A stretch of 64,000 nt of DNA from Panagrolaimus kolymaensis (taxonomy: Eukaryota; Nematoda; Chromadorea; Rhabditida; Panagrolaimidae), in contig JAJQJQ010000004.1 in assembly GCA_028622995.1 (NCBI GenBank), forward strand, positions 7,688,001-7,752,000, given 5' to 3'. Below the pieces are notes generated by a model, which was not told the origin of the DNA, made no database searches, and was given only the letters and a program-made list of their open reading frames with translations. The position numbers and the translations under genes were made by a program. Positions 26,148 to 36,169 of the stretch are shown here, piece after piece; position 1 is the first letter of the stretch; each line of letters starts with the position of its first letter.

Positions 26148-26662
26148 ATGGCTTCGTCATATATGTCAAGTTCAGAAGATGATGATGAAGATGAAGTACC
26201 AACATCAAAAGCAACAATGTTCATGGATGATGATGATGATAAAGAAAATTCACCAACGACAACATCAACAAAGCCATCAAAAGAAATTGTAACCGTGGAA
26301 CGACGAATTCGAGATTTGATTCAAATTCTTTCAAATTTTATTGGTGATATTTCCAAAGAAACAAAGGTAATTTTTTTAGCTCCCAAAAACATACATATGT
26401 AATTGTTTGCTATTTATAGGTATCTGAATACAAAATGGAAAATCATACCAATGCTTTGCGAAAATGTTTGGCAGATATTGAACATGGATTGACTGAACAA
26501 CTAAATATTATGGAAGAATCTCTTATGTCATCTGAATTCAATTGCGCTCCATCAATTTATGATTATCAAATTGAAACTATGGATGAAATGTATGAAATGA
26601 TTGTCAAAGTTTTTCATAATGCTTTACATAAAGCTGATAACCAACTTGTTGTTTATCAATAA
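26148..26662 (+). CDS. Small MED11-like protein
   Basis: Two exons, 26148-26366 and 26420-26662, joined in phase 0 across a 53-base intron; 153 residues. An acidic Ser/Asp-rich N-terminus (about residues 1-45) is followed by helical sequence: VERRIRDLIQILSNFIGDIS, KETK, then ADIEHGLTEQLNIMEESLM. The spacing of the helix, the SKE(T/K) motif and the later VE/IE..L..Q(L/I) helix resembles Mediator subunit 11, which sits in the Mediator head and contacts MED22. The match is by eye and divergent. It is closely related to the N-terminal third of the minus-strand gene at 31782-33456. The stop codon overlaps an AATAAA, so the protein ends right after the helical domain. Its neighbour PRP38 is convergent, 99 bases away. 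Confidence 0.6.
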
Positions 26663-26663
26663 A
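26658..26663 (+). terminator. Polyadenylation signal overlapping a stop codon
   Basis: AATAAA covers the TAA stop (26660-26662) of the small MED11-like gene, so its 3' UTR is very short. Confidence 0.5.
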
Positions 26664-26694
26664 TCTGTCTAATATTGCTTGTTTTAATGTCTTT

Positions 26695-26700
26695 TTTATT
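26695..26700 (-). terminator. Polyadenylation signal of PRP38
   Basis: TTTATT on the plus strand is AATAAA on the minus strand, about 62 bases after the PRP38 stop. Confidence 0.5.
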
Positions 26701-26761
26701 TTTTAAAAAATATGCATAAAGAAATAAATCACAAAAACAAAAAAACAACAAAAAATAATGT

Positions 26762-27654
26762 TTAGCGTTCCAAAGGTGCCAATCCAAGTTTTTCACGAAG
26801 TTCATTAGCTTCAGCAATTTCATCTTCTTCATTTTTCTTTCCTCCACGTCGTTTGGGTGAACGAGAGCGAGATCGACTTCGTTTACGCGATACAAGACGA
26901 GGTTTAGGCTTCTTTCGTTTTTCATCTTCTGAATCATCTGATACATCAATCTTTTCTATTTCATCATCCAATACAGATACATACATTTCAATTTGATCGA
27001 TTTCTTCCAAAGCTTGTCGACGCTAAAAATGGATACAATTAGTAAGTCCATAGTGAGATAAAGATATGCTTACTGGAATTTGAGGAAGTTTGATATCAAG
27101 ATAATGTTCCTTTGTGATCAAGTTATCAATAAATTCATCCATGTGTACGAGTTCAAATCGTCCTTCTTTGTTCATATATCTAATCTTTCGATAATCATTG
27201 TACAGAGGCTCCAAGTATTTGTAAATTTCAACAGGAGTAAATGTAAGTCGAATGTAATAAGCACCAAGAGCTCTGATGTATCTAAAAAAAAGCAAGGAGT
27301 AAACATCGGTCAATGATAAACTAAAAACATGTAAGCTAACAGAGAAAATGCAAGAAAAACTTACTTAAAATCATCTTGACGAATAAATTCAACAATAATT
27401 TCTTTTTCAGGTTGAAGTTGAAGCAATTTCAATGTCAAACAAAGAAAAGGTGTAGCTTTAAAATTTCCACCATATACACCGCCAATAAATCGAAGTTCAG
27501 CACCTTTATCAATGATATTTTCTGTTGCTAGACCAAAGCATTGTTCCTTCCAATAAAGAGATTCATAAATACGAGTTTTAATAATTTTTTCAATCAAATT
27601 TTGAGGATTTCTTCCACGAACCACTGCTCCTTCACGTTGTAATCGATTTGCCAT
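26762..27654 (-). CDS. prp-38: Pre-mRNA-splicing factor 38 (PRP38)
   Basis: Three exons, 27365-27654, 27074-27281 and 26762-27022, keep frame and give 252 residues. The N-terminus (ANRLQREGAVVRGRNPQNLI) and the core (LYWKEQCFGLATENIIDK, FIGGVYGGNFKATPFLCLTL, RALGAYYIRLTFTPVEIYKY) are diagnostic of PRP38, the tri-snRNP protein needed for spliceosome activation before catalysis. The C-terminus has an acidic stretch and an Arg/Ser-rich tract (RKRSRSRSRSPKRR), as in animal PRPF38A, and its last residues LREKLGLAPLER resemble those of animal orthologues. Acts in the nucleus. Introns of 83 and 51 bases, no AAACTG. It shares a 343-base divergent upstream region with the SepSecS gene. Confidence 0.95.
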
Positions 27655-27997
27655 AATTGATTGAGATGAATCTGAAATTTTTTTTGGAGATTATTGGGTT
27701 TGTAATGTTAGTAAATAGATAAATAACGAATTAGCACGATTCATAAATCAGAGAAGTTCGAAGAAGATAGAATTGAAAGAAATCCAGCAAGATTGATTGA
27801 TGAAAGTTTTTCAAAGTTGCGAAACATTTTTTTGAAAGATGCTATTGCTTCGTATTTTGCCAAAAGACACCATAATAAGGTGGACTTTCAAAAAAACTTC
27901 AATCATACAAACACTTTTTTTCTTCTAAAGTTTTTCTTCAACGTTTTTTTCATTTCTAACATTCCATTTTTTGATTACAAAACTCTATAAACAAAAT
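27655..27997. promoter_or_regulatory. Divergent promoter region between PRP38 and SepSecS
   Basis: 343 bases between two start codons facing away from each other. No TATA box or other recognisable element was found. Any regulatory role is inferred from position. Confidence 0.45.
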
Positions 27998-29695
27998 ATG
28001 CTATCATCTGAACAACAAAAAGCCGTGAGAAATGTGGTTAAACGAGCTTCAAATAAAATTGATGAACTTTTGATTTCGGTAAGAATTACTTCCATCCATT
28101 AACCTTCAAAGATTTTATTTTATCCATGTTTTACTTTTTTCAGCATAAACTTCCAGAAAATGGTTTCTCCGAAGGTTTATTAATACAATTAATGGAAAAC
28201 TTAGCTGATGCCGATTCGAATAATTTTGATGATGCTGTTGGAGCTGGAGAAAGAGAAGGCAGAATTGCATGTCCGCTGGTTGGAAGGCTTAGTTTTGGGT
28301 TTGGTTTTTTAAAAGCATTTTTGATAAAGCTTTATATTCACTTTTTAATTTTTAGGTTAACTCATGGAATTGGAAGAAGTGGTAATGTTGCTGAAGCTCA
28401 ACCAAAGGCACTTGGATCATCGACGTTGAACTCATTGGCAAATACGATAGCGTTAGAAGCTTTGAAAGTTCTTGGTTGGATACTTGAATGTTTAACTTTA
28501 TCATAGATGTGAAGATTTTTAGGCTTAGAAAGCTGCAAGAAAGCTCTCGTATTACCTGTTTGCACTGGAATGGCTTTAACGTTATCGTTATTAACGCTGA
28601 AACAACTTCGATCTTCTGGTACTCATGTAATTTTTTCAAGAATTGATCAAAAATCTTGTTTGAAATCCATTTTTGCTGCAGGTAAACATTTTATTTAACT
28701 TTATAGCTTATAATCATACTTATTTTAGGTTTAACTCCAATAGTTGTTGATCAAAAACCTATTACATCCTCTACAGACAACACTTTTTGTGAACTTGGAA
28801 TTGATGAGAGTGATCTTGAAGCTGCTATGGAAGGTGTTGACAAAGCAAATATACTATGTATTCTTTCAACAACTTCATGCTTTGCTCCACGAAAACCTGA
28901 TTCAATGATATTAAATGGGAAATTTTCACGACAACATGGCTTCTTTCATCTTGTCAACAATGCTTATGGTCTTCAATCAAAGCCAATCATTTCTCAACTT
29001 GAAGCAGCTTTGTCTTCTGATTTAATCGATTTGTTTGTTCAATCAACTGATAAGAATTTTCTTACTCCTGTTGGTGGATCAATAGTTGCCTCATCTAGAA
29101 AAGAATTTGTAACCAAAGTTGGGAAGCTTTATCCGGGTCGAGCAAGTTCAGTACCATCAAGAGATTTTTTGCTGACTGTTTTACATATGGGAAAAATTGG
29201 ATTAAGGAAAATGGTAGCTGATAGAGATGAAGTATATGTTTTGTTAAAGCAACGAATGAAAACACTGGCGAAGGAATTTATTGAAGTGATTATTGAACCT
29301 GAAGGAAATGGAATTTCGATAGGTATGCTTTTGTATCTATTTCTTAGCTTGTAAATTTATAATTTTCAGCAATGTCCTTAACATCAATCCCAAAAGAAGA
29401 ATGCAAAAAACTTGGTGGAATATTATTTTCGCGATATAAAGTAACGGGTTCAAGGTATTTGCTGTACTTTTTTGGATTCATCATTCTCTAACTTTTGATT
29501 ATTTTCAGGGTTATTGTTTCAAATGGATCTGCAACAAATGTAAATGGTTTAAATTTGATTGATTTTGGATCTCACTGTAATATACAACTTTCTCCTTATA
29601 TCACTGTTGCAGCTGGAGTGGGAATGACTGCTGAAGAAGTTGATGAAGTTGTTCAAAGATTGAGAAGTGTTATGTTAGAAATGAAAACATCATAA
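27998..29695 (+). CDS. secs-1: O-phosphoseryl-tRNA(Sec) selenium transferase (SepSecS)
   Basis: Seven exons: 27998-28078, 28144-28298, 28356-28474, 28523-28681, 28729-29322, 29370-29454, 29509-29695; 459 residues, all phases consistent. The enzyme converts phosphoseryl-tRNA(Sec) to selenocysteinyl-tRNA using selenophosphate and PLP. Diagnostic stretches are DSNNFDDAVGAGEREGRIA, THGIGRSGNVAEAQPKALGS, RIDQKSCLKS, ILSTTSCFAPR, VNNAYG and QSTDKNFLTPVGG, the last holding the PLP-binding Lys. The exon 2 donor GTTTGG was chosen because it keeps frame and restores the spacing before THGIGR seen in the family. Introns of 45-65 bases carry no AAACTG. The C-terminal tail of the vertebrate protein is mostly missing. 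An AATAAA lies 63 bases after the stop. Confidence 0.95.
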
Positions 29696-30033
29696 TGAAA
29701 ATGTTATTGTTGTTGATTTTTATGTAAATATATTGTATTTTAAATTTTGTTATTATTAATAAAGATTTTTTACTTTTGTTAAACATTTTCTTTTTTTCTT
29801 GCAAACTTTTTTTCAAACACAAGAAACAAGAGTGTTTGTTTCCTTCGTTTAACAAAACACACTTCTTTTTTTTTATTATCAATTATTTGATTAATTGGTT
29901 TATTTATTCTTTTTATAAACTTTCTTTTATGTTATTTACAAATTTTTATTCCTTTTTTTACCGCGGCCAATTTTTTTTTTGACGTTTGCATTTATTTGTT
30001 AATTTCTCCTTCTTTCTTTTTTTTTGGTTTACA
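29696..30033. other. SepSecS 3' flank and Hsp70 upstream region
   Basis: Contains the SepSecS polyadenylation signal AATAAA at 29758-29763 and a T-rich region before the Hsp70 start. No clear heat-shock element array (inverted GAA repeats) was seen. Confidence 0.5.
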
Positions 30034-31638
30034 ATGGCAACTTCAAAAGCGATTGGAATTGATTTGGGTACAACATATTCATGCGTTGGAGTATTCGAAA
30101 ATGGAAATGTTGAAATTATTGCTAATAATTTTGGTAATCGAACTACTCCATCCATAATTGCATTTGATGATGAAGAAAAATTAGTTGGGGAAGGTGCGAA
30201 AGATCGAATGCATCGAAATCCTAAAAATACTATTTTTGCTGTGAAACGATTAATGGGGCAACGTTTTGATGATGTTGAAGTTCAAAAAGATCTAAAAGAT
30301 TGGCCATTCACGATTGTTTCAAAAAATGGTAATGCTGCAATTGAAATCGAATTTGAGAATTTCAAAAAGGTTTTAACTCCCGAAGAAATTAGCGCTTTAA
30401 TTTTGACTAAAATGAAAAAAACTGCTGAAGATTATTTGGGCTATGTTGTAGGAGACGCGGTTATAACAGTTCCAGCATATTTTAATGATTCTCAAAAACA
30501 GGCTACTATTGATGCGGGAAAAATTGCTGGATTAAATGTTTTACGAATTATTAATGAACCAACAGCCGCTGCATTGGCATATGGCTTTCGAGTAATAACA
30601 AAAGAAAAAAAAACTTTGTTAGTTTATGATTTGGGTGGTGGCACTTTTGATGTTTCCATTATTAAAATTAAAGATGGTTGGGTTGAAGTTCTCGCTGTGT
30701 CGGGTGACACACATTTGGGTGGAGAAGATTTTGATAATATTCTTGTGAAATTTTGTGTAAATGAATTTAAACAAAAACATAATTTTGACTTGTCAACGGA
30801 TCCTCGAGCAATTTGCAGATTAAAAAATGCTTGTGAAAAAGCTAAACGATTGTTAAGCAAGAATCCGGTGGCTTCGATTGAAGTTGATTGCATTCATGGT
30901 GAAATAGATTTTCAATGTAAAATAACTCGAGCACGATTTGATGATCTTTGTGGAGAATTGGTTGAAAAAACTCTTGCACCCGTGAAAGATGCTTTAAAAG
31001 AAGCAAAACTTTCTAAATCTTATATTTCTGAAATTATTCTTGTTGGTGGATCAACTCGGATTCCATTTGTTCGACGAACATTATCAAATTTTTTTGATGG
31101 AAAAGAATTAAAAGCTAATATAAATGCTGATGAAGCTGTGGCATATGGAGCCACTTTACTTGCAGCATATTTAACTGAATGCACTGATACAAGTATAAAA
31201 AATATTCGTCTGCTCGATGTCGTTCCATATTCACTTGGAATTAGCGCAGGTACCTTCAAAAAAGGATTTAAAGATATATTTAAAATTCTTATCAATCGTA
31301 ACACTCGTTTCCCGGTTGAAAAGACTAAACTTTTTACAACGAGCTACCAAAATCAAACTTCGGTCAACATCCGTGTGTTTGAAGGAGAAAACCCGACTGC
31401 TAGGGAAAATCGACATTTGGGAACATTCATTCTAAATATCCCTCCTGTTGCTGCTGGTATTCCAGATATTATGGTTACTTTTAAAATCGATGAAAATGGA
31501 ATTTTAAAAGTTTCAGCTGTGGATAAAGCAAGTGGAAATTCAAATGCCATCGAGATAAAATCAGATCAAGCTCGATTAACTCAAACCGAAATAACTCAAA
31601 TTATTGAAGATATCAATCCCGAAAATATTTCATCTTAA
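30034..31638 (+). CDS. Intronless, lidless Hsp70-family chaperone
   Basis: 534 residues in one exon. The start at 30034 ([20 protein letters not shown]) is preferred over an upstream in-frame ATG at 29986, which would add a 16-residue non-conserved Phe-rich extension. All three Hsp70 signatures are present: [22 protein letters not shown] and [15 protein letters not shown], then the linker ([12 protein letters not shown]) and the substrate-binding beta-sandwich ([33 protein letters not shown]). The protein stops at [18 protein letters not shown], where the helical lid normally begins. About 100 residues are absent, including the cytosolic EEVD tail that docks TPR co-chaperones. No lid-like coding sequence follows the stop, so this is not a simple frameshift. 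The absence of introns may reflect origin by retrocopying, although many inducible hsp70 genes also lack introns. Cytosolic type by sequence (no signal peptide). Confidence 0.93.
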   Translation: MATSKAIGIDLGTTYSCVGVFENGNVEIIANNFGNRTTPSIIAFDDEEKLVGEGAKDRMHRNPKNTIFAVKRLMGQRFDDVEVQKDLKDWPFTIVSKNGNAAIEIEFENFKKVLTPEEISALILTKMKKTAEDYLGYVVGDAVITVPAYFNDSQKQATIDAGKIAGLNVLRIINEPTAAALAYGFRVITKEKKTLLVYDLGGGTFDVSIIKIKDGWVEVLAVSGDTHLGGEDFDNILVKFCVNEFKQKHNFDLSTDPRAICRLKNACEKAKRLLSKNPVASIEVDCIHGEIDFQCKITRARFDDLCGELVEKTLAPVKDALKEAKLSKSYISEIILVGGSTRIPFVRRTLSNFFDGKELKANINADEAVAYGATLLAAYLTECTDTSIKNIRLLDVVPYSLGISAGTFKKGFKDIFKILINRNTRFPVEKTKLFTTSYQNQTSVNIRVFEGENPTARENRHLGTFILNIPPVAAGIPDIMVTFKIDENGILKVSAVDKASGNSNAIEIKSDQARLTQTEITQIIEDINPENISS

Positions 31639-31674
31639 TTCCTCCCATTACTTTTGTTAACTTGTATGTGTATT

Positions 31675-31680
31675 AATAAA
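31675..31680 (+). terminator. Hsp70 polyadenylation signal
   Basis: AATAAA 37 bases after the stop codon. Confidence 0.55.
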
Positions 31681-31708
31681 ATCAAAAATTTGAATATTTT
31701 TTTAAACT

Positions 31709-31714
31709 TTTATT
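31709..31714 (-). terminator. Polyadenylation signal of the long MED11-like gene
   Basis: TTTATT on plus (AATAAA on minus), 68 bases past the stop at 31782. The Hsp70 and MED11-like 3' ends converge here. Confidence 0.5.
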
Positions 31715-31781
31715 ATTTGAGATCAAACAAAGTTTTTTAAAAAGTATAAAAATCAGTAAATTTTTAAAAAAATACAAAAGA

Positions 31782-33456
31782 TTAAGATTCTCCCATCTCA
31801 ACATCTTGTTCATCTTCTTCTTGATTGGATGATGGAAGTTGATGTAAAGAAGATTCATCTTCAAAATTATACCCTCCTCCAGATGCATAACTTTCATCTC
31901 CTTGTTGTTCTTGTTGATGTTGATCGCCTGCTTCTTCTTCTCCACCTCCTTCTTCTGAAGCTTCTTGGTTTTTATTTTTAGGAGTTTCTTCTTCGGGTGA
32001 AAGAGCGCTGGAATCAGAATTAAGAAAACTTGCATCTGATTGAACACTCCCAGGTCCATTAGATTCGGAGGATGAAGAAGAAGAACTCGAAGAACTCATA
32101 TATTCCAAAGATTTTTCTTCCGTTGCAACTGTTGATTTAGAAATTTTAGGTTTTTTATGAGCTTCAATAAGCTTTCGAGCAAGTTTATCCTTTTTTCGCT
32201 GCTTTAAATCTTCGTCATTCCAATTTCGAATTTCATTTCGATGTTCCAATGCATTTTTAAGAGTTATTTTAAGTTGCTTTGCTTCAACTTTAAGCAAATC
32301 CACATATTTTGGATCGGGTTTGGGTTCTTCATTTTTATCCAACATTTCTTTATATTCTTCATATTTTTTCTTAGCTTTTTGATAATCGAGTTTCATTTTT
32401 TCGATTAATGTTTCTAATTCTCGAACATCATCCGTCATGGGTGAAGAGGAAGGTGCGGGAGCTTCCAAATCATCGCTTGTTGTTACTCCTTCCATTATTT
32501 CGTCAACTTTGCGACTTTCAGAAATTTCTTTTTCTTCTTCATCTTCGTCGTCGGCATCAATAAATTTATCTGCTCCAGCTAAAAGTGCGAAACCTTCCGC
32601 ACGAAGAAGGCCTTCACTTTCCCAAAGTTCATCAACGACAAAATTAATATTTTTATCTTTTAAAGCTTTATGAAACGCCAATTTATCGGGGATTCGATAA
32701 AGGGCAGGATATTGATATTCTTCTTCCGGGGCTTGGAATAAGCGTTTATAAACATTTTTGCTTATTCTAAAGCGTTTAAGAATATTTTCATCGTCGTCGG
32801 CTGCTTTTTCTTTATCCTCAGAAATTTTAAGAATACTTCGACCAATAAATTCTGGATTCATTGGTAACACTGGTTTGGGAAAATTTGCTGGATCGATTTC
32901 TTCTATTTCATTTTTATAATTTCCTTCTTCTTCATCGTCGTCATCAAGAATTATATTTTTACGTTGAATGGCATCACCCAAAAATTTTCTCATTCCCTGA
33001 TACATGTCATCCATGGTTTCTATTAGATGATCATAAAGCGATCTGCAACAATTAAAATCGGTGGACATCAGAGAATCTTCCATGAGTTTTAATTGTTCCG
33101 TTAAACCCAATTCAATATCAGCCAAACATTTTTTTAAATTATTTGTGTGGTCTTCCATTTTTTTGATTGATAGCTGCAAAAAAAAGAAAAATTATGCAAA
33201 TTTATATATTCCTTAAATTATTTTTTGGGGTGTAAAACTAGCTTACTTGTTTTTCTTTTGAAACATCTCCAACACAATTAGATAAAATTAAAATCATTTC
33301 ACGAATTTTTCTTTCAACATTTATATTATCCATTTCTCCACCAGCGAGTTTGGTGTTGTTGTTGGTATTGCCGCTGCTTCCTCCTCCACTTCCATCATTT
33401 AATGCATGAACGCTTGGAGACATTGGAGATGAAATGCCATCTTGAGAATCGGACAT
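31782..33456 (-). CDS. Long MED11-like protein with acidic coiled-coil extension
   Basis: Two exons, 33247-33456 and 31782-33173, phase 0, 533 residues. Residues about 48-150 (VERKIREMILILSNCVGDVS, KEKQ, MEDHTNNLKKCLADIELGLT, then an SLYDHLIETMDDMY helix) are a paralogue of the small gene at 26148-26662 and resemble Mediator subunit 11. The remaining 380 residues have no family I recognise: a segment with LPMNPEFIGRSIL and ILKRFRISKNVYKRLFQAP, a charged coiled coil (ELETLIEKMKLDYQKAKKKY), a basic patch, a poly-Ser run of ten and a Glu/Gln-rich acidic tail ending DVEMGES. MED11 proper is about 115-150 residues, so this would be a large extension. Nuclear function is inferred from the MED11-like part and low-complexity acidic tail. 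The intron is 73 bases with no AAACTG. Confidence 0.7.
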
Positions 33457-34379
33457 TATTTTCTACAAAAAAAAATTTAATAATAATAAAATAATTATTT
33501 ATTTGTAGAATGGAATTTAGAAGAAAAAAAGCAGACGAGAAAATTTTTTGATTTTTCACATTTTACTTTTTCGTGCTAAAACCATTAAGTTTTTTGTTAT
33601 ATCAAAAATGGTCCCTTTTTATGTTTTGTATGTACATATAATTAAGTTACTCATTTTTAATCAAAAAGATATTTTTTGTTAATTAAAAATAATAATATTT
33701 ATTAAAGTGGAACAAATTTGTTTATAATTTTGGCTACACATAATTTATAAAAGGCGTAAACAAACATCAGGATTAATGATGCCGCCAATTGCGCATATTT
33801 ATTTATTTTTATCGAACTACCGTAATCAAATGAAAAGCGTGAAAACATAATTAAATAAATATTAAATTCATTCTTTATTATTTAAATTTTTAAATATTTG
33901 TCCATCATTTTTTTTAGACTTTTAAAAAATTTTAAATTCCATGAAACAATATTTTTCTTTCGATAAATTAATTAGAATTTGAACTAAAATAATTAATTAA
34001 TTAATTGCTATCAATCAAAGAAAGTAAAGATAACTAATTATCTAATAATTAATTTGTCATTAAAAGGATTTAGACATAGGTTTAAGAAAATTATTGCATA
34101 TTTCTTTTTTACATATATTTTTTAAATCCAATTGTCTAAGTTTTCATTTTCCATTATTATTTATGAGTCAGAAAGAAGGTAGAGGAAATAAAAAAAATAA
34201 TTAGCGGCAATTTTAAGATTTTTTTTACCCTACATAAAACTAAAGAAAAATAATTGTTGGAAATAGAAAAATATAAAAAAAAGAGTCTAGCTACATTATT
34301 GCTACAGTAAGCCTCCCTTTAAAAAAAACTACAAAGTTTTTTCTTAAAATTTTTTTTGTTATTTATTATTAAAAAAATT
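33457..34379. other. Intergenic sequence, motif-free
   Basis: About 920 AT-rich bases between divergent genes. No gene, and no AAACTG, which makes it a useful internal control against the idea that AT-richness alone produces the motif. Confidence 0.6.
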
Positions 34380-35723
34380 ATGGCACCATCATCGACTTCT
34401 GAAATTTATCCATATTTATTTTATTTAATTTTGGTTGAATCTATTTTTGTTCAAATTTCTCATTCCATTGTTATTATTTATAATTCTAAAACTTTATATT
34501 GGGTTTTTATGGATTTATATAAAAAACAAATATATATTTCACCGATACTTATTTTTCATTCAATTTTATGGATTATTATTGCAATTTCTACGCTGTTTCA
34601 TAATACTTATGTTTTAGCACTTTGGAGACCCAATTGTGAGTTAAATTTGTAAATGAATTTTAAAAAGTCTCTCTAAACACAAAATCAAAAAAAGCATAAA
34701 ATTTTATAACTTTTTTATTTTCTGTTTTGGTTTATTAAAATTTAGACAGATAAATTTTTTCTAAGATATTTTGTTATCTAACAACCAAATTACGCTCCAA
34801 GACCCCATTTTTTAAATAGCCAAAATCTATCACCCAAAAAAATCTAAAAAAAATTAATTTCTTTTTTAGCGATTATTTATGATCCCAAATATTTTTACCT
34901 CAGTGCAATGATATATTTTTGTTTTATGCCCGCTGCAGCAGTGTCTCTTTTATTTTCAACTCTTGAAAGATGTTTTATTTTTGCAATATTTAATAGAACA
35001 AAATTACAAAAAATTCAACGATTTATTTTTTGGTTAAATATTATTTTTGTTTTAGCTGTTATTGGATTTATGATTGAAGCTGTAATTACTTCAACACCTA
35101 ATCCATTTCCAGAAAAAACTCGTAAGTAAAAGAAACAAATAAATTAATAAACTAAAAAAAATCAAAAAGTTTGAATGCAAAAAAAATTTGGTTAATAAAA
35201 TTAAAAAAAAAAGTTTTTTATTGTTAATTATTTGATGAATTTTTTTCCCACTGTTTAATGTGTTTTATTTTTAGCAAATTTTTCACCCAGTGCAATGAGT
35301 AAAGAAAGCTCCATAGAAAGCCGCCGAAATATTTTGCGTTTAATTAATTCAGGATTTAATTTTATTGCTTTTGGAATTTTAAGTATTTTACTCAAAAAAA
35401 CAAAATTTCTATCAACATTAAAAAATCAAAGAGATATGGCTTTTTTGGTTCAAAAGATTTTACTCATTCACACTCTTTTGGATTTATTTATTCAAGGTGT
35501 GGCTTTCACCGTTTTACTTATGACTGGTCAATCAGCAAATAATATTTTGGGTTCATATTCTCGAACTTTATCCGCTTTGGATGGATTAATATGTTGTCTG
35601 ACTTTTGTGCATTCAATAAATAAAATTCGAAAAAGAAATGCCATTTCCATTCAAAGTAATAATTCTTCGACCACGAAAAAATCTGTTCCCACCAAAAAAG
35701 TTTTAACTCCCAATGTTACTTGA
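34380..35723 (+). CDS. Seven-transmembrane chemoreceptor-like protein (nematode serpentine family)
   Basis: Three exons, 34380-34635, 34870-35121 and 35275-35723, phase 1 at both junctions, 318 residues. Seven hydrophobic segments are visible: YLFYLILVESIFVQISHSIV, SPILIFHSILWIIIAISTLF, AMIYFCFMPAAAVSLLF, FIFWLNIIFVLAVIGFMIEA, INSGFNFIAFGILSILL, QKILLIHTLLDLFIQGVAF and a weaker LSALDGLICCLTFVHS. The Glu-Arg pair (STLERCFIFA) at the end of the third segment is the feature shared by the nematode SRA, SRE and SRB-type receptors. It is therefore probably a chemosensory GPCR, family not resolved. Introns of 234 and 153 bases lack AAACTG. Confidence 0.75.
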
Positions 35724-36169
35724 AGAAAAAACGTTTTTTGTTTGTATTTTTTATTTTGTTATTTAAATTTTTTAGAAATGAAAATAAATAAATAAAACCC
35801 AAAATAATTGTTTCAATTTTAAAATTCAAAGAAGTAAGGAAATTTTTTTTGGAAATCCATAAATTTTTCTCAAACCTGAGTGTGTAAATTTTAATTGTGT
35901 TTTAGTAAAGAAATTCTTAAAAAACAAATTCGTGTGTTTGATATTTTTCATTTTGGCAAGCTTTTTCGTCAATATAAAAAAAATGCCGACGACAGAGAAC
36001 TTTATTTTCTCTTTCAAAGTTCAATTTCCCATTTTTTTGGATTTATCTTAATTTATTTTTTTGGTTTCGACACAAAATAATTAAGCAATTTTGTAACATT
36101 CAGAAATATAAAGTTTAATAATGTTCAAAAATACACATAAATAAATAAAAAAAAGGTTTAAGTAATTTT
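35724..36169. other. Convergent 3' flanks of chemoreceptor and Tudor genes
   Basis: Contains overlapping AATAAA signals at 35783-35796 for the plus-strand gene and TTTATT at 36052-36057 for the minus-strand gene. No further gene. Confidence 0.5.

Noticed and set aside
29986..30033. Upstream in-frame ATG of the Hsp70 gene
   Set aside because: The added Phe-rich 16 residues are not conserved, and the family start [14 protein letters not shown] is at 30034.
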